From NCBI RefSeq assembly GCF_019207085.1, contig NZ_JAATOM010000003.1:372001-436000 (forward strand): a DNA stretch of 64,000 bases, in the 5' to 3' direction. This stretch comes from Variovorax sp. dw_308. Its GTDB lineage: Bacteria > Pseudomonadota > Gammaproteobacteria > Burkholderiales > Burkholderiaceae_C. Shown one piece after another: positions 49,175 through 56,939 of this stretch (positions within the stretch are counted from its first letter, which is position 1; each line of letters begins with the position of its first letter). The notes under the pieces are model-generated. The model saw only the letters and a list, made by a program, of their open reading frames with translations, ran no database searches and was not told the origin of the DNA. The position numbers were made by a program, and so were the translations under genes.

Positions 49175-49384
49175 ATGACGAATACGACAACGCCCCTGCA
49201 CCGCCAACGCCGCTGGCCACGCTGGCTGCGACGTGGCCCCATGGAGATCGTCGCCTGCGTCGTCATCACGGCCGGGCTGGTGATGATGCTGCAGCCATTG
49301 GCGATGGTGCTCTACACGTGGTCGTTCGTGACGACGCTGTTCGGCACCTTGCTGTTCATGGTCGTGTCGAAGTTTCCCGAATGA
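49175..49384 (+). CDS. 69-residue membrane protein of the ABC importer operon
   Basis: Begins MTNTTTPLHRQRRWPRWLRR, a strongly positive N-terminus, followed by two hydrophobic segments (about residues 24-42 and 46-63) and SKFPE at the end. It lies between the permease and ATPase genes of the importer on the same strand, so it may be an accessory membrane subunit, comparable in position to the small DUF2160 proteins of glycerol importers, though not similar to them by eye. No catalytic motif. A GGA lies close to the ATG. Confidence 0.6.
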   Translation: MTNTTTPLHRQRRWPRWLRRGPMEIVACVVITAGLVMMLQPLAMVLYTWSFVTTLFGTLLFMVVSKFPE

Positions 49385-49499
49385 GCGAACCGAAATGACA
49401 TGCGCTCGACCCTTGCCGAGTTTTCCGCCCGCCGGGTTTGCGGATAGCGGACGCCGGAAACACAGACCGTCCCACGTGTCGAGGGTGCTGGGTGTTCCC

Positions 49500-49547
49500 C
49501 GCAGCGAAATAAAGGAGGAGGCCGAAGGCCGGGGGACATTCGCGGAG
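49500..49547 (-). repeat. intergenic palindromic repeat, copy B
   Basis: Inverted copy of the 48977-49036 repeat: its complement runs CTCCGCGAATGTCCCCC, a GGCCTTCGGCC hairpin, and TCCTCCTTTATTTCGCTGCG. It lies between the 69-residue membrane gene and the first ATPase gene. Such repeats act as terminator-like or mRNA-stabilising elements in other proteobacteria. Confidence 0.7.
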
Positions 49548-49632
49548 GGGAATACCCAGCGGCCTCGGCACGCGCCCAAGCCCGTAATTCATGCGATGAA
49601 GCGCCCGGCACGCCACGCGACGGAAATGTGAC

Positions 49633-50757
49633 ATGGCCGACATCCGCGTCCACCACCTCCACAAGGCCTTCGCCGACTTCACCGCGGTCAAGGATTCCAC
49701 CTTCACCGTGCACGACGGCGAGTTCTTCTGCCTGCTCGGCCCCTCGGGCTGCGGCAAGACGACCACTCTGCGCATGATCGCGGGGCTCGAACTGCCGACC
49801 TCCGGACAGATCTTCCTCGGCGACGAGGACGTGAGCTTCAAGCGCGCATCGGCGCGCGACATCGCCTTCGTGTTCCAGATGTTCGCGCTCTATCCGCACA
49901 TGAACGTGCGGCGCAACATCGCCTTTCCGCTGGTGTCGCAGGGCATGCCGCGCAAGCAGGTCGACCAGGCGGTGGAACAGGCCGCGCGCACGCTGCGCAT
50001 CACGCACCTGCTCGACAAGCCGGTGTCGGGCCTCTCCAGCGGCGACCGCCAGCGCGTAGCGCTCGGCCGCGCGATCGTGCGGCAGCCGCTGGCCTTTCTC
50101 ATGGACGAGCCGCTCGGCGCGCTCGATGCCGAATTCCGCGAGGTCATGTGCCAGGAACTGCGCGCGCTGCACGACCGCCTGCATGCCACCACCGTCTACG
50201 TCACGCACGACCAGATGGAAGCGATGGCCATGGCCGATGTCATCGCGATCATGAACGAGGGCGTGATCGAGCAGCTCGGCGCACCGCTGGAGGTGTACGA
50301 GCGGCCGGCCAGCGTGTTCGTCGCCGACTTCATCGGCGCGCCGTCGATGAACTTCCTGCCCTTCGAAGCGGCGATGGCCAGCGGCGACGACGCCATCCAG
50401 ATCGGCCCCGCGAAGCTCATCGTGCCGGCCGCGCGCGAGGACGTGTCGGCGCGCCACCTGCTGTGCGGCGTGCGGCCCGAGCATGTGCGCTTCCACGACG
50501 ATTCCATGCTGCGCGCCGAAGTGCTCGGTACCGAGTACCTTGGCACCAGTACCGTCGTCACGCTGGCCACCGCGCAGGGCGCAACGGTGCGGGCCAAGGT
50601 CGACGTCACGAGCCCCGCGCGGCGCGGCGACCACGTCGGCCTGGCTTTCGATTCACGCGCAGTGTCGCTTTTCGACGCCGCATCCGGCCGCGCGCTGCGC
50701 ACCGCGCGCGACGACCAGCCGCACGCCGTGCGTCGCCAGGGAGCACGCCATGGCTGA
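49633..50757 (+). CDS. ABC transporter ATP-binding protein 1 (variant signature)
   Basis: A 374-residue MalK-type ATPase. Walker A is GPSGCGKTT (about 37-45) and Walker B FLMDEPLGALD, with VYVTHD for the H-loop, so nucleotide binding is intact. The signature motif reads LSSGDRQRV instead of LSGGQ, losing the second Gly and the Gln. The C-terminal 130 residues form a TOBE regulatory domain. With ATPase 2 it probably forms a heterodimer, in which the degenerate signature would leave one weak ATP site. Confidence 0.9.
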   Translation: MADIRVHHLHKAFADFTAVKDSTFTVHDGEFFCLLGPSGCGKTTTLRMIAGLELPTSGQIFLGDEDVSFKRASARDIAFVFQMFALYPHMNVRRNIAFPLVSQGMPRKQVDQAVEQAARTLRITHLLDKPVSGLSSGDRQRVALGRAIVRQPLAFLMDEPLGALDAEFREVMCQELRALHDRLHATTVYVTHDQMEAMAMADVIAIMNEGVIEQLGAPLEVYERPASVFVADFIGAPSMNFLPFEAAMASGDDAIQIGPAKLIVPAAREDVSARHLLCGVRPEHVRFHDDSMLRAEVLGTEYLGTSTVVTLATAQGATVRAKVDVTSPARRGDHVGLAFDSRAVSLFDAASGRALRTARDDQPHAVRRQGARHG

Positions 50758-51778
50758 GCTGCGACTCACCAACGTCGGCAAGCGTTTCGGCGCGATCCAG
50801 GCGGTCGATGGACTGAACCTCGACATCCCGAGCGGCGAATTCTTCGTGCTGCTCGGCCCGAGCGGCGCCGGCAAGACCACCACCTTGCGGCTCGTCGCGG
50901 GCCTGGAGCAGCCGGACGCAGGCAAGGTCTGCATCGCCGGACGCGAGGTGACCGCGCTGGCCCCGGCCCTGCGCGACGTCGCCTTCGTGTTCCAGCAGTA
51001 CTCCCTCTATCCGCACCTGAGCGTCTTCGACAACCTCGCCTTTCCCCTGCGTTCGCCTTTGCGCCCGACGCCCGAGGCAGAGGTCCGCCGCAAGGTCGAG
51101 GAGGTCGCGCACATGCTGCGCATCCACGACAAGCTGAGGAACCCCGCGACCAAGCTGTCCGGCGGCCAGATGCAACGCGTCGCCATCGGCCGCGCGCTGG
51201 TGCGCAGCCCGTCGCTCTACCTCATGGACGAGCCGCTGTCTTCGCTCGATGCCAAGCTGCGCAACGACCTGCGCCTCGAACTCAAGCGCATCCAGCAGGA
51301 CCTCGGCGCGACCATGCTCTACGTCACGCACGACCAGATCGAAGCGATGACCATGGCCACGCGCATCGGCGTGCTCGATGCGGGCAAGCTGGTCCAGGTC
51401 GGCACGCCGCAGCAGATCTACGAAGACCCGCGCAGCAGCCACGTCGCGGCGCGGCTCGGCTCGCCGCGCATCAACCTCTTTCCACGCGCGCTGGTGCCGG
51501 CTGTCGCGGGGCCACGGCAGGCGGTCACGGTCGGCGTGCGGGCGGAGCATCTGCGAATCCATCGCGATGCGGCGGACACGGCCCACCGCGGCGCCCGCGT
51601 CAAGCGCATCGAGCGGCTGAGCGACCAGCACCTCGTGCACGTCGGCCTCGACGACAGCGACCAGGAACTGATCGTCTCCGCGCCCGGCGGCGAGCGCTTC
51701 GAGCCCGACGATGCGGTGCGCGTCGAACTGATGCGCCCACTGTGGTTCGACGCCGAGGGCCAGCGCATCGCCGCATGA
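50750..51778 (+). CDS. ABC transporter ATP-binding protein 2
   Basis: A 342-residue MalK-type ATPase with canonical motifs: Walker A GPSGAGKTT (about 37-45), signature LSGGQMQRV, Walker B LYLMDEPLSSLD and H-loop YVTHD. TOBE-like C-terminal domain follows from about 240. It overlaps ATPase 1 by 8 bp. Two distinct ATPases in one importer, rather than a MalK homodimer, recall GlpS/GlpT of the rhizobial glycerol transporter. Confidence 0.9.
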   Translation: MAELRLTNVGKRFGAIQAVDGLNLDIPSGEFFVLLGPSGAGKTTTLRLVAGLEQPDAGKVCIAGREVTALAPALRDVAFVFQQYSLYPHLSVFDNLAFPLRSPLRPTPEAEVRRKVEEVAHMLRIHDKLRNPATKLSGGQMQRVAIGRALVRSPSLYLMDEPLSSLDAKLRNDLRLELKRIQQDLGATMLYVTHDQIEAMTMATRIGVLDAGKLVQVGTPQQIYEDPRSSHVAARLGSPRINLFPRALVPAVAGPRQAVTVGVRAEHLRIHRDAADTAHRGARVKRIERLSDQHLVHVGLDDSDQELIVSAPGGERFEPDDAVRVELMRPLWFDAEGQRIAA

Positions 51779-51816
51779 GTGAATGACTGCATGAATCACC
51801 AACAGGGAAGAACGAC

Positions 51817-52440
51817 ATGACCGATCAGATCGACCTCATCCGCAACGCCACGCAAACGCTCATCGACCACGTCGACGAACTCACCGCGCTGGACCAGGCC
51901 ATCGGCGACGGCGACCACGGCCTCAACATGCGGCGCGGCGCGCTCGCGATCCAGGGCAAGCTCGACGACATGGCCGGCCAGTCGCTCAATGACGCGCTGC
52001 GCACCATGGGCATGACCTGCATGTCGACCATCGGCGGCTCCTCGGGCCCGGTGTTCGGCACGCTGATGGTCACGCTCGGCAAGGAGCTGCCGGACCCGCC
52101 GACTGCCGCCGCGCTGGCCAGCGCCGTCGACGCCGGCATCAAGGCGCTGACACGGCTCGGCAAGGCGGAGGTCGGCCAGAAGACGCTGCTCGACGTGCTC
52201 GACCCGGTGCAGAAGGTGCTGGCCTCGGGCGGTGACAACCTCGCCGCGCGCGTGCGCGAGTGCGCCTTTGCCAGCGCCGAAGCCACGGCCGCGATGGACG
52301 CCATCAAGGGCCGCGCCTCCTTCCTCGGCGACCGGGCGCTGGGCCATGTGGACCCGGGTTCGCGTTCGATGGCATTGATCATCGGTGCGATCTGTGACAG
52401 CCTTTCCTCGCCCTCGCCAACGTCTTCCCTTTCCGCCTGA
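51817..52440 (+). CDS. dhaL: dihydroxyacetone kinase subunit DhaL-like
   Basis: The 207-residue nucleotide-binding subunit of Dha-type kinases. It has the metal-binding motif IGDGDHGLNMRRG (residues about 29-41) and the family phrase GGSSGPVFGTLM, with DPGSRSMALII at the end. DhaL holds ADP and passes phosphate to the sugar on DhaK. In the PTS form, DhaM regenerates it; no dhaM is visible here. It lies 38 bp after ATPase 2. Confidence 0.88.
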   Translation: MTDQIDLIRNATQTLIDHVDELTALDQAIGDGDHGLNMRRGALAIQGKLDDMAGQSLNDALRTMGMTCMSTIGGSSGPVFGTLMVTLGKELPDPPTAAALASAVDAGIKALTRLGKAEVGQKTLLDVLDPVQKVLASGGDNLAARVRECAFASAEATAAMDAIKGRASFLGDRALGHVDPGSRSMALIIGAICDSLSSPSPTSSLSA

Positions 52441-52471
52441 ATCGCCTGACTCGCCAGAAAGCCACCGCCCC

Positions 52472-53461
52472 ATGAAGAAGCTCATCAACGACGTCGACAA
52501 CATCCTGACCGAATCCCTTGACGGCTTCGCCGCCGCACATGCCGACATCGTGACGCTTGGCGAGGGCGGCCTGTTCGTGCGGCGCAAGACGCCCAAGCCC
52601 GGCAAGGTGGCGCTGATCTCCGGCGGCGGCTCGGGCCATGAGCCCTTGCACGCCGGCTTCATCGGCCACGGCATGCTCGACGCGGCCTGCCCCGGCCAGG
52701 TCTTCACCTCCCCCACGCCGGACCAGATGCTGGCCGCGGCGCAGGCCGTGAACACCGGCGCGGGCGTGCTGTTCATCGTCAAGAACTATTCCGGCGACAT
52801 GATGAACTTCCAGATGGCCGCCGAGATGGTCGATTGCGAAAACGAGACCGTCATCGTCAACGACGACGTGGCGGTGGAGAACTCCACCTACACGACCGGA
52901 CGACGTGGCGTGGCCGGCACGCTCATCGTCGAGAAGATCATCGGCGCGGCGGCCGAGCGCGGCGACTCGCTCGCGCAACTGAAGGCGCTTGGCGATGCGG
53001 TCAACAAAGCTACCGCCTCGATGGGCGTGGCGCTCACCTCCTGCACCGTGCCGGCCGCAGGCAAGCCGACCTTCCAGATCGGGCCGGACGAGATGGAGAT
53101 GGGCGTCGGCATCCATGGCGAGCCGGGCCGGCGCCGCGTCAAGCTCGCGTCGGCGGACGACATCGCGGCGGAGCTGACCGGCGCGATCCTCAAGGACCTG
53201 TCATTGAAGGCCGGACAGGAGGTGATCCTGCTGGTGAACGGCTTCGGTGGTACGCCGCTGATGGAGCTGTACCTGATGGTCAACTCGGTGCGCAAGATCC
53301 TCGATGGGCACGGGTTGAAGGTGGCGCGCTTCCTGACCGGGCCGTACGTGACCTCGCTGGAGATGGCGGGTTGCTCGGTGACGGTGACGGCCGTCGATGC
53401 GGCCACGCTGGCGCTGTGGGACGCGCCGGTGCATACGCCGGCCTTACGCTGGGGCGTCTGA
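52472..53461 (+). CDS. dhaK: dihydroxyacetone kinase subunit DhaK-like
   Basis: A 329-residue substrate-binding subunit. The covalent sugar-binding His lies in EMGVGIHGEPG, and ALISGGGSGHEPLHAGF (about 46-62) and NDDVAVENSTY are typical motifs. The DhaL gene comes first, the reverse of E. coli dhaKLM. The pair could phosphorylate dihydroxyacetone or a four-carbon ketose. It is the last gene of the importer operon and faces a toxin gene. Confidence 0.9.
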   Translation: MKKLINDVDNILTESLDGFAAAHADIVTLGEGGLFVRRKTPKPGKVALISGGGSGHEPLHAGFIGHGMLDAACPGQVFTSPTPDQMLAAAQAVNTGAGVLFIVKNYSGDMMNFQMAAEMVDCENETVIVNDDVAVENSTYTTGRRGVAGTLIVEKIIGAAAERGDSLAQLKALGDAVNKATASMGVALTSCTVPAAGKPTFQIGPDEMEMGVGIHGEPGRRRVKLASADDIAAELTGAILKDLSLKAGQEVILLVNGFGGTPLMELYLMVNSVRKILDGHGLKVARFLTGPYVTSLEMAGCSVTVTAVDAATLALWDAPVHTPALRWGV

Positions 53462-53537
53462 TCGCAAGCTGGCCCTCAGGCCGCTGCGACGCGCGGGGGC
53501 CGAATCAACGATTCGATGTGCTCGCTGCGGGAACGCT

Positions 53538-53963
53538 CTACCGCGTGGACCGACCCGCAGTTGTCGCGAAAGGATTGAATACTTCGACGCCAAGCGCCTT
53601 GAAATCCGCGACATTCCGCGTCGCAACCGTGAGCCCATGGACTCGCGCCGTCGCGGCGATCATGGCGTCTTCATAAAGCGTGTCGGACTTCCTGTGCATC
53701 AGTCGCGCCCAGTTCCGGAATGCCGGCACATCCATTGGCAAGACGTTGTAGGCCGCGGACAGCATCTCGAGCCATGCCTCGATTTCGTCGGCCTTTTCCG
53801 TGTCCTGCTCCCGCGTCAACTCGATGCCTGCCTGGATCTCGCCCAGGGTCACGGCTGAAAGGAAAAGCTGCGCGTCATCCATCGATTCGATCCAGGCAAC
53901 CACAGCGCCGTGAGGTCGAGGCTTTCGGAGTTCGGAGACGACGTTGGTATCGAGCAGGTACAT
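53538..53963 (-). CDS. VapC/FitB-like PIN toxin
   Basis: A 141-residue PIN ribonuclease. Conserved acids are seen in MYLLDTNVVSELRKP (Asp5), in TLGEIQAGI (Glu41 or so), in YEDAMIAATA and near the end in NVADF. It is the second gene of a two-gene unit, 6 bp after its antitoxin. FitB and related VapC proteins show the same VSELRKP opening. Confidence 0.9.
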   Translation of the reverse strand: MYLLDTNVVSELRKPRPHGAVVAWIESMDDAQLFLSAVTLGEIQAGIELTREQDTEKADEIEAWLEMLSAAYNVLPMDVPAFRNWARLMHRKSDTLYEDAMIAATARVHGLTVATRNVADFKALGVEVFNPFATTAGRSTR

Positions 53964-53969
53964 GCGGCG

Positions 53970-54227
53970 TTACCGGATCGGCGCCACGTTGCGGCGCCTT
54001 GCGCTTCCTCGGGCCGGAACCATCATGTCTGCGCGCGCCGTGTCCGACAGCAGCAGTTGCTTCAGCGAAGGGCGTGCAGCGGACTGCAGGCGCCGCCACT
54101 CTTGCACGGGCACCAGCACTGCGGCCTCGGTACCTCGCCGTGTCACCATCTGCGGCCCCTCCGAGAGGCACGCCTCCAGGAACTCGCTAAACCTTGCCTT
54201 CGCATCCTGAACGGGCCATGTGTGCAT
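53970..54227 (-). CDS. Phd/YefM-type antitoxin
   Basis: The 85-residue protein opens MHTWPVQDAKARFSEFLEAC, the typical Phd/YefM N-terminal dimerisation and DNA-binding domain (the family usually has a W-V-x-A-K-x-x-x-S-E-L/F pattern). The C-terminal 30 residues are basic and would bind the toxin. The ATG at 54227 is 7 bases after GTAGGAG, better than an in-frame GTG 3 bases upstream. A perfect operator palindrome lies just upstream. Confidence 0.88.
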   Translation of the reverse strand: MHTWPVQDAKARFSEFLEACLSEGPQMVTRRGTEAAVLVPVQEWRRLQSAARPSLKQLLLSDTARADMMVPARGSARRRNVAPIR

Positions 54228-54238
54228 CACAACTCCTA

Positions 54239-54266
54239 CAGACTAGTTATCTGACTAGTCTGTCAA
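54239..54266 (-). promoter_or_regulatory. operator/promoter of the second toxin-antitoxin operon
   Basis: CAGACTAGT and ACTAGTCTG form a perfect 9-bp inverted repeat around a 6-bp centre (54239-54262). On the minus strand a consensus -35 TTGACA (54261-54266) overlaps its upstream arm. A repressor (the Phd-type antitoxin) bound here would block the promoter. Confidence 0.65.
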
Positions 54267-54330
54267 GGTTTCAGTCGCTTGTCAAACGCCGGGGCTTGGC
54301 GCCTGCATTGCCCCGACAATCGCGAGTCTC

Positions 54331-55056
54331 ATGTGCACCCGCTACACCCCGCCCGACTGGGCCGCCATCGAGCGCGAGTGGCTCATCGGCGCCCGCAACC
54401 AACCACCGTGGCCGGCCGAGATATTCCCGCGCTCGCCTGGTCCTTTCATCCGCCGCACACGCGACGAGGTCGACTACGCACGCCAACTGGTCGTGGGCCA
54501 GTGGGGCCTGATCCCCTGGTTCGCGACCGAGGCCAAGCTGAAGTTCCCCACCAGCAACGCGCGCTCTGAAGAACTCTCCGCCAAGGCCAGCTACAAGCAG
54601 CCGTGGGCCCGCGGCCAGCGGTGCATCATCCCGGCCGCCACCTTCGACGAGCCCAACTGGGAAACCGGCAAGAACGTCTGGTGGACCTTCAGCCGCGCCG
54701 ACGGTGCGCCATGGGGCCTTGCCGGCCTGTGGAACCTCTGGACCGACAAGCTCACCGGCGAGGTGCACGAGAGCTACACCATGCTCACCATCAACGCGGA
54801 CGCGCATCCGTTGATGAACCGCATGCACAAGCCCGACCCGAAACTCGGCGCCGACCAGCAGGACAAGCGCAGCGTGATCCCGATCGAGCGCGGCGATGTC
54901 GACCAATGGCTGGCCGGCACCGTGAAGGAAGCGACCGAACTGCTGCGCCTCGCGCCAGTGGACATGTTTGTCGGCGCGCCCTCCGTCGCAGCGGCGCCAC
55001 CGCCGAAAAAGCCGAAGACGCCACCGGCCCCACCGCAACAGGCCGGGCTCTGGTGA
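54331..55056 (+). CDS. SRAP-domain protein (YedK/HMCES family)
   Basis: A 241-residue SOS-response-associated peptidase-type protein. The N-terminal Cys2 (MCTRYTPP), exposed after Met removal, forms a thiazolidine crosslink with abasic sites in single-stranded DNA. PTSNARSEELSAK supplies the catalytic Asn and Glu; LTINADAHPLMNRMHK the His. Most relatives have Cys-Gly-Arg at the start; here it is Cys-Thr-Arg. The Pro/Lys-rich tail (about 215-241) is extra. The role is protection of abasic sites at replication forks. Confidence 0.88.
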   Translation: MCTRYTPPDWAAIEREWLIGARNQPPWPAEIFPRSPGPFIRRTRDEVDYARQLVVGQWGLIPWFATEAKLKFPTSNARSEELSAKASYKQPWARGQRCIIPAATFDEPNWETGKNVWWTFSRADGAPWGLAGLWNLWTDKLTGEVHESYTMLTINADAHPLMNRMHKPDPKLGADQQDKRSVIPIERGDVDQWLAGTVKEATELLRLAPVDMFVGAPSVAAAPPPKKPKTPPAPPQQAGLW

Positions 55057-55109
55057 GGCGCTGAGCCACGTCCGCCCCTCGGGGCGCAGCAGGAAGATAG
55101 ACGTGTAGA

Positions 55110-56588
55110 TCAGTGCGCCCCGGTCGAGCCGCCCAGGCTCGGATCGGCGCTGCCCAGGAAGTACTTCATCGTCAGGCGCTGCACGAAGTTGCCATACGGC
55201 GGATAGAACAGGTCGACCGGGAAGAAGCGATGGCGCTTGAACACCGTCTTCGCATGCGACAACTCGCGGAACCCCTCTTCGCCGTGGTAGTTGCCCATGC
55301 CCGAGTTGCCGATGCCGCCAAAGGGCGCGTCGTGGTTCACCACATGCCAGCCCCAGTCATTGACCGACACGCCGCCCGAGTGGGTGCGCGTGAGCACTTC
55401 GTCGCGCTCGGCGCCGTCGTAGCTGAAGCAATACAGCGCGAGCGGCCGTTCGCGGTCATTGATGTAGTTGATGGCCTCCTCCATCGTGTCGTAGGGCACC
55501 ACGGGAAGCAGCGGGCCGAACAGTTCCTCCGTCATCACCAGCATGTCGGGCCGCAGGTTCGTGATGATCTGCAAGGGCAGCGAACGGTCGCTGCCGGTGG
55601 GCATCGGCCCACAGGACTCGATGTTCGCGCCCTTCTCGCGGGCATCGTCCAGCAGCTTGCCGATGCGCTTGAACTGGCGGTCGTCGACCACCGAGGTGAA
55701 GTCCGGGTTGCCCGTCGTCTTGCCCTTGAAGAAGGACTGGACCGTACGCCGCACGCCCGCGATGAACTCGTCGACGCTCTCACGCGGCACCAGCGCGTAG
55801 TCGGGCGCGACGCAGATCTGCCCGGCGTTGGTCGTCTTGCCGTGCGTGACGCGCTTGGCGGCATCGGCCACCGGATAGTTGCGCGTCACCAGCGCCGGCG
55901 ACTTGCCGCCCAGTTCCAGCGTCACCGGCGTCAGGTTGGCCGCCGCGGCGCGCATCACGATCTTGCCGACCGCGGGCGAGCCGGTGAACACGATGTGGTT
56001 GAAAGGCAGCGTGGTGAAGACGCTCGGGTCGACCAGTTCCTCGCCGACCACGGCCACCAGGTCCTCCGGGAAGACCTCGGCCAGCATCTTGCGCAGCAGC
56101 GCATTGGTGGCCGGGGTCGCCTCGGGCATCTTGATCATCACGCGATTGCCCGCGGCCAGCGCCGCGATCGCCGGGCCGACCGACAGGTAGATCGGGAAAT
56201 TCCACGGCGTGACCACGCCGACGACGCCCTTCGGCTGGTAGCGCACCGAGACGCTGTTGGTCAGGAACAGCAGCTCGGTGGAGCGGCGGCTCGGCTTCAT
56301 CCAGCGCTTCAGGTGCGAAATGGCATGGCTGGCTTCCATCGTCGAGCCCAGCAGGTCGAGGATCTTCGATTCGGCGTGCGAGCGAAAGCCGAAGTCCTTG
56401 CTCATCGCGTCGGCCAGCACGTCCTGGTAGCGCTGCATCTGCGTCTTGAGCGCCTGCACGCGCCTCACGCGCTCGCTGCCCGAGGGATACGGCTCGGCCC
56501 GGTAGGCCGCCTGTTGCGCAGCGAAGAGCCGCGCGACGCGCTCGTTGGCCTCGAGCGCGGCGGGAGTCTGGAATGGAGCGTTGTTCAT
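55110..56588 (-). CDS. coniferyl-aldehyde-dehydrogenase-type aldehyde dehydrogenase
   Basis: A 492-residue NAD(P)-dependent ALDH. It has the glutamate motif LELGGKSPAL (about 220), the catalytic Cys in NAGQICVAPDYAL (about 258) and the VGVVTPWNFPIYL cofactor segment, plus the C-terminal membrane-like stretch FVQRLTMKYFLGS found in CALDH and fatty-aldehyde dehydrogenases. Coniferyl aldehyde to ferulate is the typical reaction; ferulate degradation leads to protocatechuate, but these genes lie 28 kb from pcaHG. The start follows CCGGAGA. Confidence 0.85.
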   Translation of the reverse strand: MNNAPFQTPAALEANERVARLFAAQQAAYRAEPYPSGSERVRRVQALKTQMQRYQDVLADAMSKDFGFRSHAESKILDLLGSTMEASHAISHLKRWMKPSRRSTELLFLTNSVSVRYQPKGVVGVVTPWNFPIYLSVGPAIAALAAGNRVMIKMPEATPATNALLRKMLAEVFPEDLVAVVGEELVDPSVFTTLPFNHIVFTGSPAVGKIVMRAAAANLTPVTLELGGKSPALVTRNYPVADAAKRVTHGKTTNAGQICVAPDYALVPRESVDEFIAGVRRTVQSFFKGKTTGNPDFTSVVDDRQFKRIGKLLDDAREKGANIESCGPMPTGSDRSLPLQIITNLRPDMLVMTEELFGPLLPVVPYDTMEEAINYINDRERPLALYCFSYDGAERDEVLTRTHSGGVSVNDWGWHVVNHDAPFGGIGNSGMGNYHGEEGFRELSHAKTVFKRHRFFPVDLFYPPYGNFVQRLTMKYFLGSADPSLGGSTGAH

Positions 56589-56939
56589 GGAGCGGTCTCC
56601 GGGGAAGGGCTTGCGCGCCGCATCGGATAGTTGGCGCGCCCGACATGGCGCCTCTGCATGGTCATCCAGATGGGTGGCTGGATTCCACTCCCGCATGGCC
56701 CGCGCCGGACCATGGCATCGCATGGTGCGTCCATGCGATCGATGCGTCAACCTGTTGGCTCCGGCCATGACCGTGGCGCCGGCGTGCTACACCGCACACA
56801 TCCAGGTTGCGGCAGCCCCGGGCGGGGCACAATGGGCGGCGCGGCGCGCCAGCCTGCCGCCGGACGCACGGCCATCGGATGCCTGGCATCGGCAATCCGG
56901 CGCATCGTTGTCCAACATCAGATCCCCTTCATTCCACCC
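56589..56939. other. divergent intergenic region between ALDH and exonuclease III
   Basis: About 350 bp without a supported gene. Short frames exist but lack ribosome sites and protein-like composition. It must hold two divergent promoters and contains the dyad described separately. Confidence 0.5.
56717..56739. promoter_or_regulatory. dyad ATCGCATGG-N5-CCATGCGAT
   Basis: A perfect 9-bp inverted repeat with a 5-bp spacer, in the divergent intergenic region about 130 bp from the aldehyde dehydrogenase start. It looks like a dimer-binding operator, probably for the dehydrogenase. No cognate regulator gene is adjacent. Confidence 0.4.

Noticed and set aside
49162..49398. Alternative plus-strand frame starting MENWNDEY
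   Set aside because: It overlaps the small membrane gene in another register and has no hydrophobic or conserved pattern, whereas the chosen frame has two clear helices.
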